A DNA stretch of 64,000 bases from Annona cherimola (lineage: Eukaryota; Streptophyta; Magnoliopsida; Magnoliales; Annonaceae). Shown here one piece after another: positions 36,207 through 49,129 of this stretch. The stretch covers positions 59,568,012-59,632,011 of the forward strand of contig CM059971.1 in NCBI GenBank assembly GCA_030490835.1, given 5' to 3'. A program made the position numbers and the translations under genes. The notes under the pieces were generated by a model that was given only the letters and a program-made list of their open reading frames with translations, did no database searches and was not told where the DNA came from. Numbering within the stretch: position 1 is the first letter of the stretch; each line of letters opens with the position of its first letter.

Positions 36207-36726
36207 TCTGCCCTCTGCCAGCAACTCCAGTCTCTCAAATCTCTTTCTCCGTAGGACTGTAGTTTTGCTGTGAGAGAAAAGTATGTCTGTCTCTCTTCTC
36301 TCTCCCTATAGTCTAGCTAAGGACGATGATGACGAAATGTAGGAGAGGTAGCAAAGCTAATCCGCCTAATCATCTCTTCGGATGATCGGAATGAGAAGAG
36401 ACATGGGTAAATGACAGACGGACAGAGACAGGAGAGAAGACAAACAGGAAATTTTCAAGATGACGTAACCTATGACAAAAAAGAATTAAATCGGTGGAAG
36501 GATCGATGCGAAAGCATTTGGAGTATCCAGTATTCGAAGAGTAGGAAGTATTGTCGGACGTGTGGTGAGTCTGGTGACGTTCACTGTGTTGGGATTTTGG
36601 AGCATCCATAACATTTCAAAGAGAGGTAATTTTAAAATATGCTTATAATTTTTCCTCTTAATTTTTAATATATCTGCTAAGTCAAAAATATATATATACA
36701 TCTAATAAAAATGTCTTAAATATTAA
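36207..36726 (-). promoter_or_regulatory. Upstream region of gene 1
   Basis: About 520 bp between the chosen start codon and the nearest MITE. The first 150 bp is purine-rich on the coding strand (GAGAGAGAAGAGAGACAG near 36,290-36,307), as in many plant 5' leaders. No TATA box at a suitable distance was recognised. Confidence 0.35.
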
Positions 36727-37014
36727 GGGTGTGTTTGTTTGGGGTAAAAAAATGTCAACCAAAACTTTTTAATCCAAAATTTTTCATTCTTCATAACTAT
36801 TCTATTTTTTAATTATTTTTTCACATTTTCCTATACAAATTATCCTACTTTTCAATCATTTCTACACTACTCATACAATTAACCTATCTATTTTAACTTT
36901 ATTCTCGCTACTCATCATCGTTACCCCTATTATATCATATCATTTTATATCAATTTGACAACTTCTACCTCAAAAACTTTTCATTAAAAGTTTTACCTCC
37001 AACCAAACACATCC
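36727..37014. mobile_element. Family-A MITE upstream of gene 1
   Basis: A 288-bp element with ends GGGTGTGTTTG and CCAAACACATCC, flanked by TAA on both sides (36,724-36,726 and 37,015-37,017). It is the nearest repeat to the gene 1 start. Confidence 0.85.
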
Positions 37015-37387
37015 TAAATACACTTCAAACTGTCATCGTATATTAGATCAGCATAAAATAGTGAAAATTAACTAAAGAAATATTCACAAATGACCATTGC
37101 TATTGAAACCGGACCAAACTGGCCGGTTTAATCTGTCTAACCGGGAACCAGTTGCTTTCTGTTTCAATAAGACATGGTTTGCTTCTTCTCCTAAGAACCG
37201 TGTGAACCGTGGTCTGATCGTTCCAACCAATTGGACGCGGTTCAACCGGGTCAAAGATAAAACCCATAAAAAGTTTGGTGTTGTAGCTACCGTGTAGGCA
37301 AGCAGTAAATGCGTGACAAGTATTTCAAATGGAACGTGTGGGCAAGCAATAAATGCATGACAAGTAATTAAAATGAAAAGTTTGGCG

Positions 37388-37695
37388 AGCTTTCTTTTAT
37401 TGGTAATGGGTGTGTCTGTGAGAGCAAAAAAATATTAACTAAAATTTTTTAAATTCAAAATTTTTTATTCTTCCTAACTATTCTATTTTTTAATTATTTT
37501 TTTACATTTTTTTATACAAATTACTTTACTTTTCATTCATTTCTACACAACTACTCATACAACTAACCTATTTATTTTAACTTTATTTTATTTTCTTCTC
37601 ATCATTACTCCTATTATATTACATCATTTTCTATCTAATTGACAATTTCTGACTTAAAAACTTTTCATCAAAAGTTTTACCCCCCACCAAACACA
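37388..37695. mobile_element. Family-A MITE, diverged copy
   Basis: Starts GGGTGTGTCTGTGAG and ends CCAAACACACTC. The interior follows the family (CTACACAACTACTCATACAA, CCCCACCAAACAC), with many changes. Confidence 0.7.
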
Positions 37696-39589
37696 CTCAT
37701 ATACATTATAACATTTGATAGCACAGTCTGGTACTTTCACAACCTTTACAAATGAAGAGATATCTTTTCATAACCCTCGTACAATGGAAATACTTTTTTT
37801 TTTTATAAAATATCCCCAAGGGGGGATTTTTAAAACTTCGGCATAAGGAAGAGAAACTGTAAATTATCACCCACAAACTGCGGGAATCAATCTGCACTTA
37901 GTCTTCTGTCCAACCAACAAGTGCACTACTGAGGTACGATCTCAATGGCCTAGCCAACTCTATTGATGGGCTTATTAACTACATAGTTACCAACATTATA
38001 TATGACTTCTATGGAAATCATTTTGTGTACTATTTTCATATGGTCAAACATGAAACTAGCATTGATCAAACATGAGAAAAGTAACTATATTGATAGAGCT
38101 TTTTTGTTATTGACTAATAGAAAAATACATAATGTTTTCTCTTAACGATGCTAGTGATAATTTATCAATATTAGTATGTTGAACCTTGTTGAAATTAATC
38201 TTTCCTTTTCATAGTTCAAGTTCTCCTCTTTGAAAAAATTATTTTCGACTTCATCTTTTCTACATACATGGAAAAAATTGTTCATGTGGTAACTTCTTTG
38301 AGTGCCAGTTTTTATAGCATCAATTCTCTATGTTCTTCTTGGCCAACTTTGTTCTTCCTTCTTTGAGTAGGTAAAATTATCTCAAATGCACTTAGTTCCA
38401 ACTTCCAACTTACGATTATTCCAAAAGTTGTTCAAATGCACAATGCCCTGTTCAAATGCACCTCTAAATACAAAATTAGCTTCCGTGCAACAAAAGGAAA
38501 AGCCACTTACAATGCTTAATTAGGTTGTTCTTTGCACTTGAATCTTGATGAATTGATGATATAAAATTGGATTGTTGGGTTTAGGCTATCGAAACTTTTT
38601 AATGGTGGTTGGAGAGTATCAGTTAGACTTGGCCTTAGCACCTCGTTGGGGAACTTGAGATTTATATTGCCTTGATTCCCATGAATATTGAACTACTGCA
38701 TTTCTGAATACGGAATTTGGATTTGTTTGCTGAAAAATTTTCCGCATTCATAGTTGAATCAGAACTATGAGAAGATTAATGTGGTTTGCTTAAATTTTAT
38801 GCTTGCTACATGGTTAATAATTTCCTGTTGAATTTAATGCATGGTTGATTGCTGATTTTATATGAAATTTGTGGCGGAATTGCATGTTTAGACACCACAT
38901 ATAAATAGAATCTGTGGCTAAATTTGTGGTTGATTTGATTCTTTTTTATATATTGTAGATATGTATAAAAGTTCGATGGAAGAACTAAATAAATTAATTG
39001 ACAAATACATAAATGGAGTTTATTTCCATTATTCTTTCATATACGTAGAGGTAGCATCTTCTATCTTTCCACAATCAATAGCTAAGGTATGATGTATTAT
39101 TATCACCTTATATATATTCTAAATGTTCTTTTGGTCATGATCAAGTATTTTTTATATAATCTGTGAAATATTTTCTTAGAGTGATGTGCTTATTGATATT
39201 GCTCTTCTTGTGTTACCAAGTTACCTTAAGTCAGTCTAAATCAGCAATGGTTGAGTTCTTGATTATTTAAATAATCAAGCTGCTTGTGTTGGATTGTGGG
39301 CTTTAGGAGGTTTAGGAGAGCTGATAACAAGAAGTTAGGGATGAGCCACACGTGGGTGTAAAGGATTTATCTCATTGTATTTGTTAGATTTGGTTTATAT
39401 AATTTAATTTTTAAGGTGTGAAAGAGATTGTAAAAGTTCTTCATATTAATAAATTATTTTTGCATTTAATATGGTTTTATATATTTTTTAAAAGCTATGT
39501 GCGGCTTGCCATGTGTATTTTTTTGTAATTTCAAAAAATAGCAAATGCAACAAAACTTTTGTTTCAATTAACTAAAGCAGGCGGTCTAC

Positions 39590-39846
39590 TATTCGACAAG
39601 CGATGGCGATGGCAACGAATTTTTTTTCCTAAAATTCGTTGTTGAAAGAATTCGTCGTTGTTGCCTAGGTGCGACAGTGTTACAGCAACGAATTTCACAA
39701 CAAATTTTTTGCTATTGCCCAAATGCGACAGCGTTTTACTGACGAATTTCGCAACAAATTTTTTGTTGCCAATAGCAATGGCTACGAATTTTTAGTGTTG
39801 GCAACAAAATTTTTTGTTGCTATTACTGGAATCTATTGTAGTGTAT
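39590..39846. mobile_element. CACTA-type transposon terminus
   Basis: Ends in TCTATTGTAGTG, which reads CACTACAATAGA on the other strand, the hallmark end of CACTA (En/Spm) elements. Inside lie at least five degenerate subterminal repeats of GCAACGAATTT / GCAACAAATTTTTTG, as expected for transposase-binding subterminal arrays. A convincing opposite end was not found, so this is probably a remnant. Confidence 0.6.
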
Positions 39847-40139
39847 CAAAATCTGAAAAATGGAGGTCACGTGAAATCGCTTCTATATAACCGATTATAC
39901 AGAGGCGAGCTCATTCTAAATTTTATGTAGAACTTCAACAATTGCTGAATTTTGTTGTAGTGAAAGATCATGTGCAAGATGAACCCACTGTGGTAGCAGT
40001 GAAGCCAAATTAAGACCGTCCAAAGCCAGACAGACGCACGCAGATTTGGCAAACCCAAATCTCGATCAAAATCACAATAGAGTGAGCTATGAGCAGTCGT
40101 GTCGTTGAAGTGCAAAGGATGAATTTCTTTTTTCTAGTT

Positions 40140-40232
40140 GTGGTGATGAGATAGAGATAATGATTCCTTTTTCATCAGTTGTGGTGATGAGATATAGATA
40201 ATGATTCCTTTTTCATCAGTTGTGATGAATGG
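40140..40232. repeat. About 45-bp tandem repeat, just over two units
   Basis: The unit TTGTGGTGATGAGATAGAGA followed by TAATGATTCCTTTTTCATCAG occurs twice in succession with a partial third. Confidence 0.8.
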
Positions 40233-40399
40233 GTCTTGACATGCCTCCATGTCTTGTATTTGGTGTGATTAATTAATTGGAGCGATATTCTTGGAGTTGA
40301 GCCCACATGAGATGCTTCACTTCTTTTGAGGCATGGATGCGCGTGCTTGATTGTCATTATAGATGATGTAAACGCTGCCGTAAATGACTTCTTACAGCG

Positions 40400-41340
40400 G
40401 TTGGATTGTCACAAATGGTAAATAAGAATGTTGACTTCAAATCATCATTAACTTTTGATCTCGAAGGAGATATAGAGGCCATAACTTTTCGTCAATGTGG
40501 CAACCCAATTAGAACTTGGTTGAGCATATTTTTTATGTTAAAAATCTGCAATTTGCGCATAAATTAGGGCCATAAAATTTTAGGTGATTTTATTTATTAT
40601 TTAAAGTAAATTGCACATTTTTAGTATTTTTGATCAAACATGCATAATAGGGCTTGTTTTAATTTTTCTTATGTGTGAATTGTTAGTGTAGGTTTTGTTT
40701 GTTTTCTTCTATAAAATCGTATCTGTTCCCCTTATTTTGACATAGACTTGAATCTAAAAAATTTTCTCTAGGTTTTGTGTTTTAATTTTAATATTGAAAC
40801 TTGTTTATCAATCCTGAAAGGTATAGACTTGTGCTAGCTTTTATTACCCTACTCTCTTACTACATTATATACATGGAAAGCATGGTAACAAAGTCTAGCA
40901 CATGGCTATATCTTTGGAATTGATAAACAAATTTCAATACCAGAACTCAAACACAAAATTTAGAAAAAAATCTGTGATATTATTCAAATTTCGTGTCAAA
41001 ATAAGGAGAACAAATATGATTTTATAAAAGAAAATAAATAAAGCCATGTGAGAAAAAAATCCTGCTGTGTGTGTGTTTTACCAAAAATAGTAAAAACACA
41101 TAATTTACAATAAATAATAAATTAAATTATGTAAAACATCAATAATCATAACTCATAAGCAAACAATGAATTTTGACATCAGGAACATGCTCAACCAAGT
41201 TTTACTAGGGTTACTATGTTGATGGGCTTGAAAAATATTTCTTTCATTGGTATGTTGGTGTTCTAGTAACTTGTTTGGGATTAAAAGTTATGATCATTTG
41301 AAATTTTTAGACCCTTTCATGACGATCCACCCACTCCATA
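40400..41340. repeat. Long inverted repeat of LTR-like sequence
   Basis: The segment 40,400-40,850 is followed by a diverged inverted copy (40,888-41,335). ATAGACTTGTGCTAG at 40,830 faces AGTCTAGCACATGG at 40,890, and CAAGTTTTACTAGGG with TTTTTAGACCCTTTCATGA lies in the inverted arm. The same sequence occurs singly at 27,540-28,030. It is probably two LTR copies inserted in opposite directions. Confidence 0.55.
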
Positions 41341-41991
41341 AAGTCCCTTACAATATCTACGTTAATATGTAACATGTAGAAAGTTATTTCAAACACATTG
41401 TGAGTGTTCAACCTGAATTAGGTGGACTTAATAAAAAAACATGAATTGGGTGGTGAACTCCATTGCATAAGGAGAAGAGGATAAAAATGGAGTTGTATCA
41501 TATTTTTAGGTGAGCCATATTTTAGCCAATTGATTGTCTTAAATGCGATATTGGATAGATGCGTAATATGTGTAAATAATTCCTACAAAATTTGAGATGT
41601 ATTAGAGTAGGTTTTGGAGTGGTTGACAATTAAACTTCTATTAGGACCGATAAAAGTGGATTTTGGATAATTTAATATATTGGATTGATGTAAATCAACT
41701 CAAAACAATTGGATATGTATTTAATTAATTCTAATTAATTACATTTGGTACTTTCGTAGGTTTGATGTTGAGTATGGATAAATTGAATGTTTGATGGAAA
41801 AGTTGAGAAAATGGAAAAACTTTTTAACTTGTAGGAATTAAATTTAACGAATTTTAAAGTTATGAGGGCGTATTATATATTATTGCATTCATCTTTTTTT
41901 TTGATAAAGGGGTATATGGTTTCATTCCTTTGAGTGATCAATGTACAATTGTTTTACAATGCAATCAGGTGGATTACCCCACCAAAGCTTA

Positions 41992-42272
41992 GGGTGTGTT
42001 TGGCAATCTATAAAAAATATCAAGTTAAAACTTTTTAATCTAAAACTTTTCACTCTCTATAATTATCATATTTTTTTAATTATTTTTCACATTTTTCTGT
42101 ACAACTACCGTACTTTTCAATCATTTTTACACAACTATCCACACAACTAACCTATCTATTTTAACTTTATCCTCTTTACTACTCATCATTACCCATACCA
42201 TATCACATCATTTGACAACTTTTACTCTCAAAAACTTTTCATCAAAAGTTTTATTCATTACCAAACACAACC
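41992..42272. mobile_element. Family-A MITE (TTA target duplication)
   Basis: A 281-bp element with ends GGGTGTGTTTGG and CCAAACACAACC, flanked by TTA on both sides (41,989-41,991 and 42,273-42,275). Very similar to the 33,301 copy. Confidence 0.87.
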
Positions 42273-42586
42273 TTAATATCATCAAACATGAACAAGCAAA
42301 TTTAGCTAAAAAAAAATGAGCCACCTAATTTCCCGTGCGTAAAACATGCTGAAAAACCACCCTTTCCATCACCTGGGCCAATGCCATAATCTCCTGTATC
42401 GTAAACTCCACTAGGGACCGAACCGTACACTTACCATTTAGTTGATTCACCAAAATCAATCAGTCACCCTCCATCTGCAGTAGGTCGAGCGTCATTTCCG
42501 TAGCCCATTCCAACCCCATCCGCACAGCTCTTGCTTCCATCAATATTGGATTCATCTGTGAGTCTAAATCTAACCCACTAATTGTT

Positions 42587-42959
42587 GGAACACTATTGTG
42601 ATACATGCTCCCGGGCATATACACCTATTTTTTTATTTTTTTTTTATTTTTTTTTATAAAACTGTTAATATAAGTGTATTTAATATGTGTATAAATTTTT
42701 ACCATTTTTGGAGTATTTTAGATATTTATTTTTTATTTTTGAAAATAGTGGCATTTCAGGTAAAATTACCTGAAATGCCACTGATTTTCAAAAATAAAAA
42801 ATAAATATCTAAAATACTCCAAAAATGGTAAAAATTTATACACATATTAAATACGCATATCTTAACAATATTGTAAAAAAAAATTTCAAAAAACAATAAA
42901 AAAATGAGAGTATGGGCCCGGGAGCATGCAGCACTCCCGGGAGCATACGATGGGGTCCC
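42587..42959. mobile_element. Palindromic element B2 with 9-bp target duplication
   Basis: A 373-bp near-complete palindrome. The centre AGGTAAAATTACCT (about 42,759) lies between arms GTGGCATTTC / GAAATGCCAC, and longer arms extend out to ATGCTCCCGGG / CCCGGGAGCAT ends. CTAATTGTT flanks it exactly on both sides (42,578-42,586 and 42,960-42,968). A 9-bp duplication points to Mutator-like transposase mobilisation. Confidence 0.85.
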
Positions 42960-43048
42960 CTAATTGTTATGTCAATCCAAGTTTTCTGGAAAAAGATATT
43001 ACTAAAATAGCTCAAGGTATTGAACTGTCAATTTCAGTACTACAAATT

Positions 43049-43466
43049 GACACATGATCTTTTCAGACCGGTCGAAAATCCGGTGATTTCCGACCGGTCC
43101 AAAAATTTATTTTTTTTATTTTTTTTTTGAAAAATAATTTTATAAACTTGTTAATCTAGTTATATTTATTTTATAAACCAAGTTTTATCATTTTTGGATA
43201 TATCTATATATTTATTTTGGATTTTTAAAAACAGGGGTATTTAAGTCATTTTAAGAATATTTAAAATGACTTAAATACTCCTGTTTTTAAAAATCCAAAA
43301 TAAATATATATACATATCTAAAAATGATAAAACTTGGTTTATAAATTAAATATAACTAGATTAACAAGTTTATAAAATTATTTTTCAAAAAAAAATAAAA
43401 AAATATATATTTTTGGACCGGTCGGAAATCACCGGATTTCCAACCGGTCTGAAAAGATCGGTCCTC
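43049..43466. mobile_element. Palindromic element B3 with 9-bp target duplication
   Basis: A 418-bp palindrome with AT-rich core arms similar to B2 but different ends, GATCTTTTCAGACCGGTCG and its inverse. CTACAAATT flanks it on both sides (43,040-43,048 and 43,467-43,475). Each arm contains its own small hairpin around ATCCGGTGAT between GACCGGTCG-like and CGACCGGTC-like strings. Confidence 0.87.
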
Positions 43467-43629
43467 CTACAAATTACGTAGGATAAAATGATATGTCATA
43501 ATTTCTTACGACAGTATGGGATATTTCTTATATTTGAGCTTTAAATTAAAATTTTGGAGATGTAGAGCAAAAAAGAATTGTGCCAATTCAACTTCATGGG
43601 AGAGAATTATGAGTAAAATATTGTCAACA

Positions 43630-44545
43630 TCAATGTTGCAAAACCCGGATTGAACTGGTTCAACCAAAAATCGACCACCAGGACAATCCAATCCACATCC
43701 GTTACTGGGTTAGGTTATCTAACCGGAGGGGACTAGTTAAACTAAGTAACCAATTCGATTTTTATTGCGTCTGGTTAAGCCTATTTGCAATGCACATAAA
43801 TTTTTTGAAAAAAATCTAAATCTAATGCATCGCAACCTAAACCCCACATGAAGACTGATTACTTGAAGGGGTAGAAGCTAATAATTGGAGGTCAAGGTGG
43901 TGAGATATTGAAGAAGACGAAGATGTATACAAAGCCATGAGAGTAGTAAGACACTGAGGAAGAAGAAGATATAAAGTAACCTCTTGCTTTTTGACATAGT
44001 GAAAGGTAGGCGCATACTCAGCGTAACATCAGCCGGTTTTCGTGCCACCCATCCAATCTTGCTTTTGAGTTCTAGTCTAGGGAGCTTGTCTTCCATTTTC
44101 AAGAACAATGTCTCTTGTAGATATATTATTTATTATATGATTGAATTTATCCATGGACCAAGAATTTTAAAAAATATGTACTTAGATTATATATATATCC
44201 ATGGACTAAGTTGCAACATAAGGAATCAAAAAATATATATATATTTGCATTTTACATGGCCATTTGCACATGGTACCCAAATATCCAAAGGTGTATATAT
44301 ATGTTTTTTTAATCTTTTAACAAAAGTAGACCATTCATTTATAACTTCTTAAAATCATAAATTTAACTTATATTATTTTTCAAGTTTTAAGTTATAGTTG
44401 TGTAGCATAAAAGTCTATTACATATTTTATATAAATTTCTAGTATACTAGTTTAATCTAATTTTTAAAGATAGTCGAACTGGTTTGAGTTGAACTAGTCC
44501 ATTGGCCAGTTTGTTAATTGATTCAGTTTTGATAGTACTGCATAA
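43630..44545. mobile_element. Possible inverted-repeat element with CCGGTTCAA-type ends
   Basis: The left end (AATGTTGCAAAACCCGGATT then GAACTGGTTCAACC) and right end (GGTTTGAGTTGAACTAGTCC, GGCCAGTTTG) resemble the ends of the larger element at 60,926-62,737. The interior is unrecognised. No target duplication was found, so the boundaries are approximate. Confidence 0.35.
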
Positions 44546-47500
44546 TACACGGAAATAATCCAATATTCCGGCATCTCTCCCAAGCAAAAACCAATAACGC
44601 GTTCCTTTCATGTGAAGCTTTAAACAGAGTTGATAAAAAAAAACGCTTTAAAGAGAGAAGAAAAGAGGAGACTTGGTGGAGATCTCTATTGTGATCAATT
44701 TGAAGCATAAGGAGATCAAAATCATGGTAAATTTTCTTCTTAAAAACTTTTTTTTTAAAGAAAAATAAGGTACAGAGGGTAGCAATGAGTTTTCCTTCAA
44801 ACCCTACAAATGCAAGTAAGTTTCTACTTTTTTATATATTTGTCGTGTTCCTTTTTCGTATGTGGCAGGTGTTATGATTGGATGGTCTATTTTAACAAAC
44901 CTAAATTAGAAATAAAATAAAAATAGAAGATGTTGAAAATATGTTGGGAAAATGGGATGCACTAATAAAAGAAATAAGAGTATTTTTGAGGGGTGGCTGG
45001 AACGGGTGCAACAATAGGGCTAACGGAGGCAATAGGGGACGACTATGGAGGTAGCAACAGACCCTTATTTCTGGGCTAGAGTGGAGAGAAAAATACGAGG
45101 CAAGAGGAAGAAACTGCCATGAATCTGCTTGGCAGGGCCTCTTCCTTCCCTTTGGTTGGGGTTTTCTCCTCTCCCCGAGTGGTTAGAGGAACTTGGAATT
45201 TATAGTGTTTGAGCTTTGGCACCGATGTGGTAATTTTTCATTTGTTGATGATGTGAGTGCAAGGATTCTCATGCTTCTTTTGGCGGTGACAAATGCATGC
45301 TGGATAATCCACTGCTCCCCCATTACTTCATCTGTAAGTAATTCTGCTTGGTGGCCAGCAGCTAAATTGGATAGTGGAGATTGTCGTTGTGGGTCGATCT
45401 CTCATGGCAAACGAGCGTAGATTTATTTTGCCGTGGCTGGAGCATGGGATGGCAGAAATGCTTTTGCCATTTTGGATTCACGGATGGCGATTTTTTGAAT
45501 ATGTTGCACTAAGTATTGCTGGCTTTTTCATGTTATAGTTATGAATAGTCTTTGTCAAGCATCGGATGACCAGATCTGGTAGTTTAGTAATGGCGATGCA
45601 GCAGTGGATGTGGGGTGCAGAGAGGATGGTGGCTCATGGCTAGATCTGATGGGTGAGCACATGGGGATGGATGGCAACAGATGGTAGTTTAGGTGCCAAA
45701 GTTGAAGAAGATGATAGATCTGTCGGATATGGAAGTGGAGGTTTTGCCAAAGAAGATAGGTAGTGGTGTGCATGTCGCACACCTTATGAAAGGCTCTAAT
45801 CGGTCAGAGATTGTTGGTTGAAGATCGCAAGGGGTTAGCAATGAGAGAAGCTCCGTTTTGCGGTAGATGCATTTGGTTATGGTAGTCCGCCCCTGTATCT
45901 AGATCTGTACATATGCGGCTCATGTGAAGACAATCACAGCCGTTGATTTTCATATTTTGATGGTCCACAACTTTGTAATAATTCCATATGGTCCATAACT
46001 TTGTAATAATCCCATAAGGACAAAACTAACTTGATAATGCATCTTTAATTGCAAATCAATCCAAACCATTCATATAATTCCATATAGCACCATTTCATGT
46101 GGTGGACCCACATTCATTTAGTATGGCAATATTCCTGAATAATAATTATAGTGTGTTGATGGATCGTTATCGTTTGTTTGAGTTTTACGGTTGTTTTATG
46201 GATTACATGAAATTTTCTAATAGTAAGGTTTTGCGAATGTGAATACGGGGTGGTTTTTTTTGTTTGATAATATCGGCTGGACGTTGTGACGTGACATTAA
46301 TGTCAGAATATTGAGGAGAATTATGAGAGAATATTCGCGGTGTTCAATGAAGAACTAGAGTAGGCATTTCCAAGGCCCTAATTTTTGGAGCTAGGATTGT
46401 TGGACGTGATGATGGGCGGATGTGGTTAGAGTTATGTTGCTAAGAAATCATCTTATGGAGGATTTTGGTGATGTTTATTAGTGGTTTGAAGTAGGAATTT
46501 AAAAAATCCTAAATTATGGAGGTAAGTGCTGGGGTTAGAAGTGTGACGGTAAAGAGCCACTTAGAGGTTGAATTGGTGGTTGCTGAGTAATTATGAGATG
46601 TCGATGGCCGGATTAGATGTCATGTGACATGTGGTGTTGCTTGGTGGTCGGGCTTTTGGGTGAAAGTGGAGGCTCATTAGAGGGCGAAAGGGCAAGGAAG
46701 ATGATAATTGGAGGTTTAATATTGGAAGGTGATAAGGTGCGGAGGTAATGCAAGGATTAGTTGCTGCATGGTGATGAGATGGATTGGCAATTGTGTTACT
46801 TGGCCGGTTTTGGCGTGTGACATTTCACTTGCGTTATTGAGGTTGTTACGATGCATTCATGTCATGCATATTTTATTTATTTATTTATTACATTTTATTA
46901 TCATACATCATACACATCGAAGCTTTTTTTAATATTTTTTCAATTCTTGTTCATGGATCGTAAATCTAACATTGTATATTTATGCTTCACCTCTAGCTAG
47001 GTGTTTATTATATATTTTGGGTGACACTAAAATTGACAGAGCCCAATATATTATTTTTAATATATGACGTGGTGTGAAGGTTTTTTATAGTGCATGATTT
47101 ATTTTATAACCGAACTAATTCGAAAAAAAGGAGCTAGTCAACTGACCTATTTGCTAAGCTTTCTAGCTTTCCAAGTTGTTCTATCATATGTTCTATGAAA
47201 GAAAGTTGGGCCATGTGGTTCTACAGGTGTTGGAGCTCAGGTGGAGCTTATGCTGGTTTAGACGCAGAATCTGACGTATTATATTCATGGCTGCTACGGG
47301 AAGGAGCACAATTTGGGGATGAGGTCTTCGGATACGCTGATCTGGGAATGCACCAAAGTTGGTACACATGGGGCCCATGTTTTGATCCAGACCGTTGGTT
47401 TTGATGGCCGAACATCAACTGTTCACATTGTTTTACATCATTTCTTTTATCATACTGCCAAGAATCAGCTTAGTTGGAATCACTTCCTTAAAAATATAGA

Positions 47501-48988
47501 AAGCATTGTGTAGATTATGAACAACACTCAGATCTATTCATTGATGCATTAAAATGTTACAAAACTTTATCTAATCATTTTGTCCACATCAAAATGGTAT
47601 TTTAGATGGTTTAGATGTTCATTGATGCATTAAGATGTTACAGTACTTTAGCCAATTATTTTGTCCTTGTAAGAATGATATTTTAGATAATTCAGATATC
47701 GTTTATATCTTTAAATTGATATATAAATCAAAAAATTATATCAGGTTGATTTTGTACCTTTTTAGTAGGGATTATGCACATATTTAATTTTGATAAAACT
47801 TAATATCCTAGTTAAATAAATAATATTAAATGAAAGGGTGAAGTGGATTTTAATTTCATTGTCAAAATGTACCTCATTTATCCATGTTCCACCTTATTAA
47901 CTAGCTCATATAAAATCATGACATACAGTTAGATTTATTCAATAATTTATAAAACAGCAATAATTTGGTGGAAACGTTCCCACATTCAGGTAAATATGAA
48001 AATGCCTAGTTTGTAGCCATTCGGAATTTTGAATTTCATAAAATTATCTTGGCAGGGACCGCACCATGCATTTCCATATTCATCAACGAAGCACTTATAA
48101 ACTATAACGAATCATTTTCCTTAATAAATCATTCGTCCATGTGGGAATATTGTTCTTTTTTTATTGGCATTTGTATAATGCGGCATCTTAATATTATAAT
48201 GGAGCACATTCACAGCCATCTCATTATAGAGATAATTTTTCCTATAAACACTCCATACCAACAGAAATTTCTAAAAGCCCCCACTTTCAAGGGGGAAATT
48301 GCAAAACTCCCATTTCATTTCAGAGGGACTGTATTGTAAAACTCCTTTCCAGCAGGAGAGAGATTTGAAACCCGGTTGGCTATATGCCTGCCTTCCGAGT
48401 TTACCTTTGGGCCGAGTGCCCAGCGGCACGTGGAAATATCATCTTTGATAGTATAGATGCTAAATTAATACCTTTGAAATTGTCTTCGGTAGCTTAGAAT
48501 GATGTAGAATATGTAAATAAAGAGAAAAAGGCATAGAAGAGAGTTCAAAATCAAAAATAACAATAAAGAAAAATAGTATAGACAAAGAGGTTAAAGAAAT
48601 AAGATGCAGAAGTTAAGTTTTTTGATAACGCGAATTATTAAAGTTTTTTATATGATGCATAGTAGTGAATCAAATGTATCAATTAGTCGCAGTTAGAAGT
48701 CCGTTGAATTCATTAAAAAACATAAAAATAAAAAAGTAAAAAATGAAGAAGAGAGGTTCAAAATTAAAGATGTAAATAAAGATAAAAAATATATATACAG
48801 TCTTTAAAGAAGAGAGATACAATTGTTAAGTCTTTTACATGATGTAAATTATTAAAGTTTTTTTAGATGATGCAAAGTTAGTCAAAGGCAAGCATATGTG
48901 CCCGTTAGGCGATATTAATAGTTAGTAAAATACCTGTAAAAACTAGAATGCAAAAAGCTGTTAAATAATGGGAAAATAACATCCATAT
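44546..48988. other. Intergenic stretch without recognised gene
   Basis: About 44,990-47,000 is somewhat richer in GC, with many short open frames but no protein I recognise. 45,965-46,020 has a 28-bp near-tandem pair (GGTCCACAACTTTGTAATAA and GGTCCATAACTTTGTAATAA). The rest is AT-rich. It may include eroded LTR sequence. Confidence 0.4.
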
Positions 48989-49129
48989 TGTTGTAACATA
49001 AAATAGCAAATCAAGTACAATCTATGTTTTGATGATTAACAACTCAAATTTGAGAGTTTTAAGATACTAACAAATGTGTGAAGTTGTCTCAAGTTAGGAA
49101 TTCTTCCAAATCAAGGCATGAAGGGGTCA

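Noticed and set aside
35850..36254. 134-codon + strand frame over the gene 1 start
   Set aside because: It is the antisense shadow of exon 1, whose minus-strand reading has clear 2Fe-2S motifs.
36680..36720. TATATATATA run as TATA box for gene 1
   Set aside because: It lies nearly 500 bp from the start codon in general AT-rich sequence; no way to tell it from background.
48365..48450. B-box-like GGTTTCAAATC on the minus strand
   Set aside because: No A box at the right spacing and no A tail, so not called a SINE.
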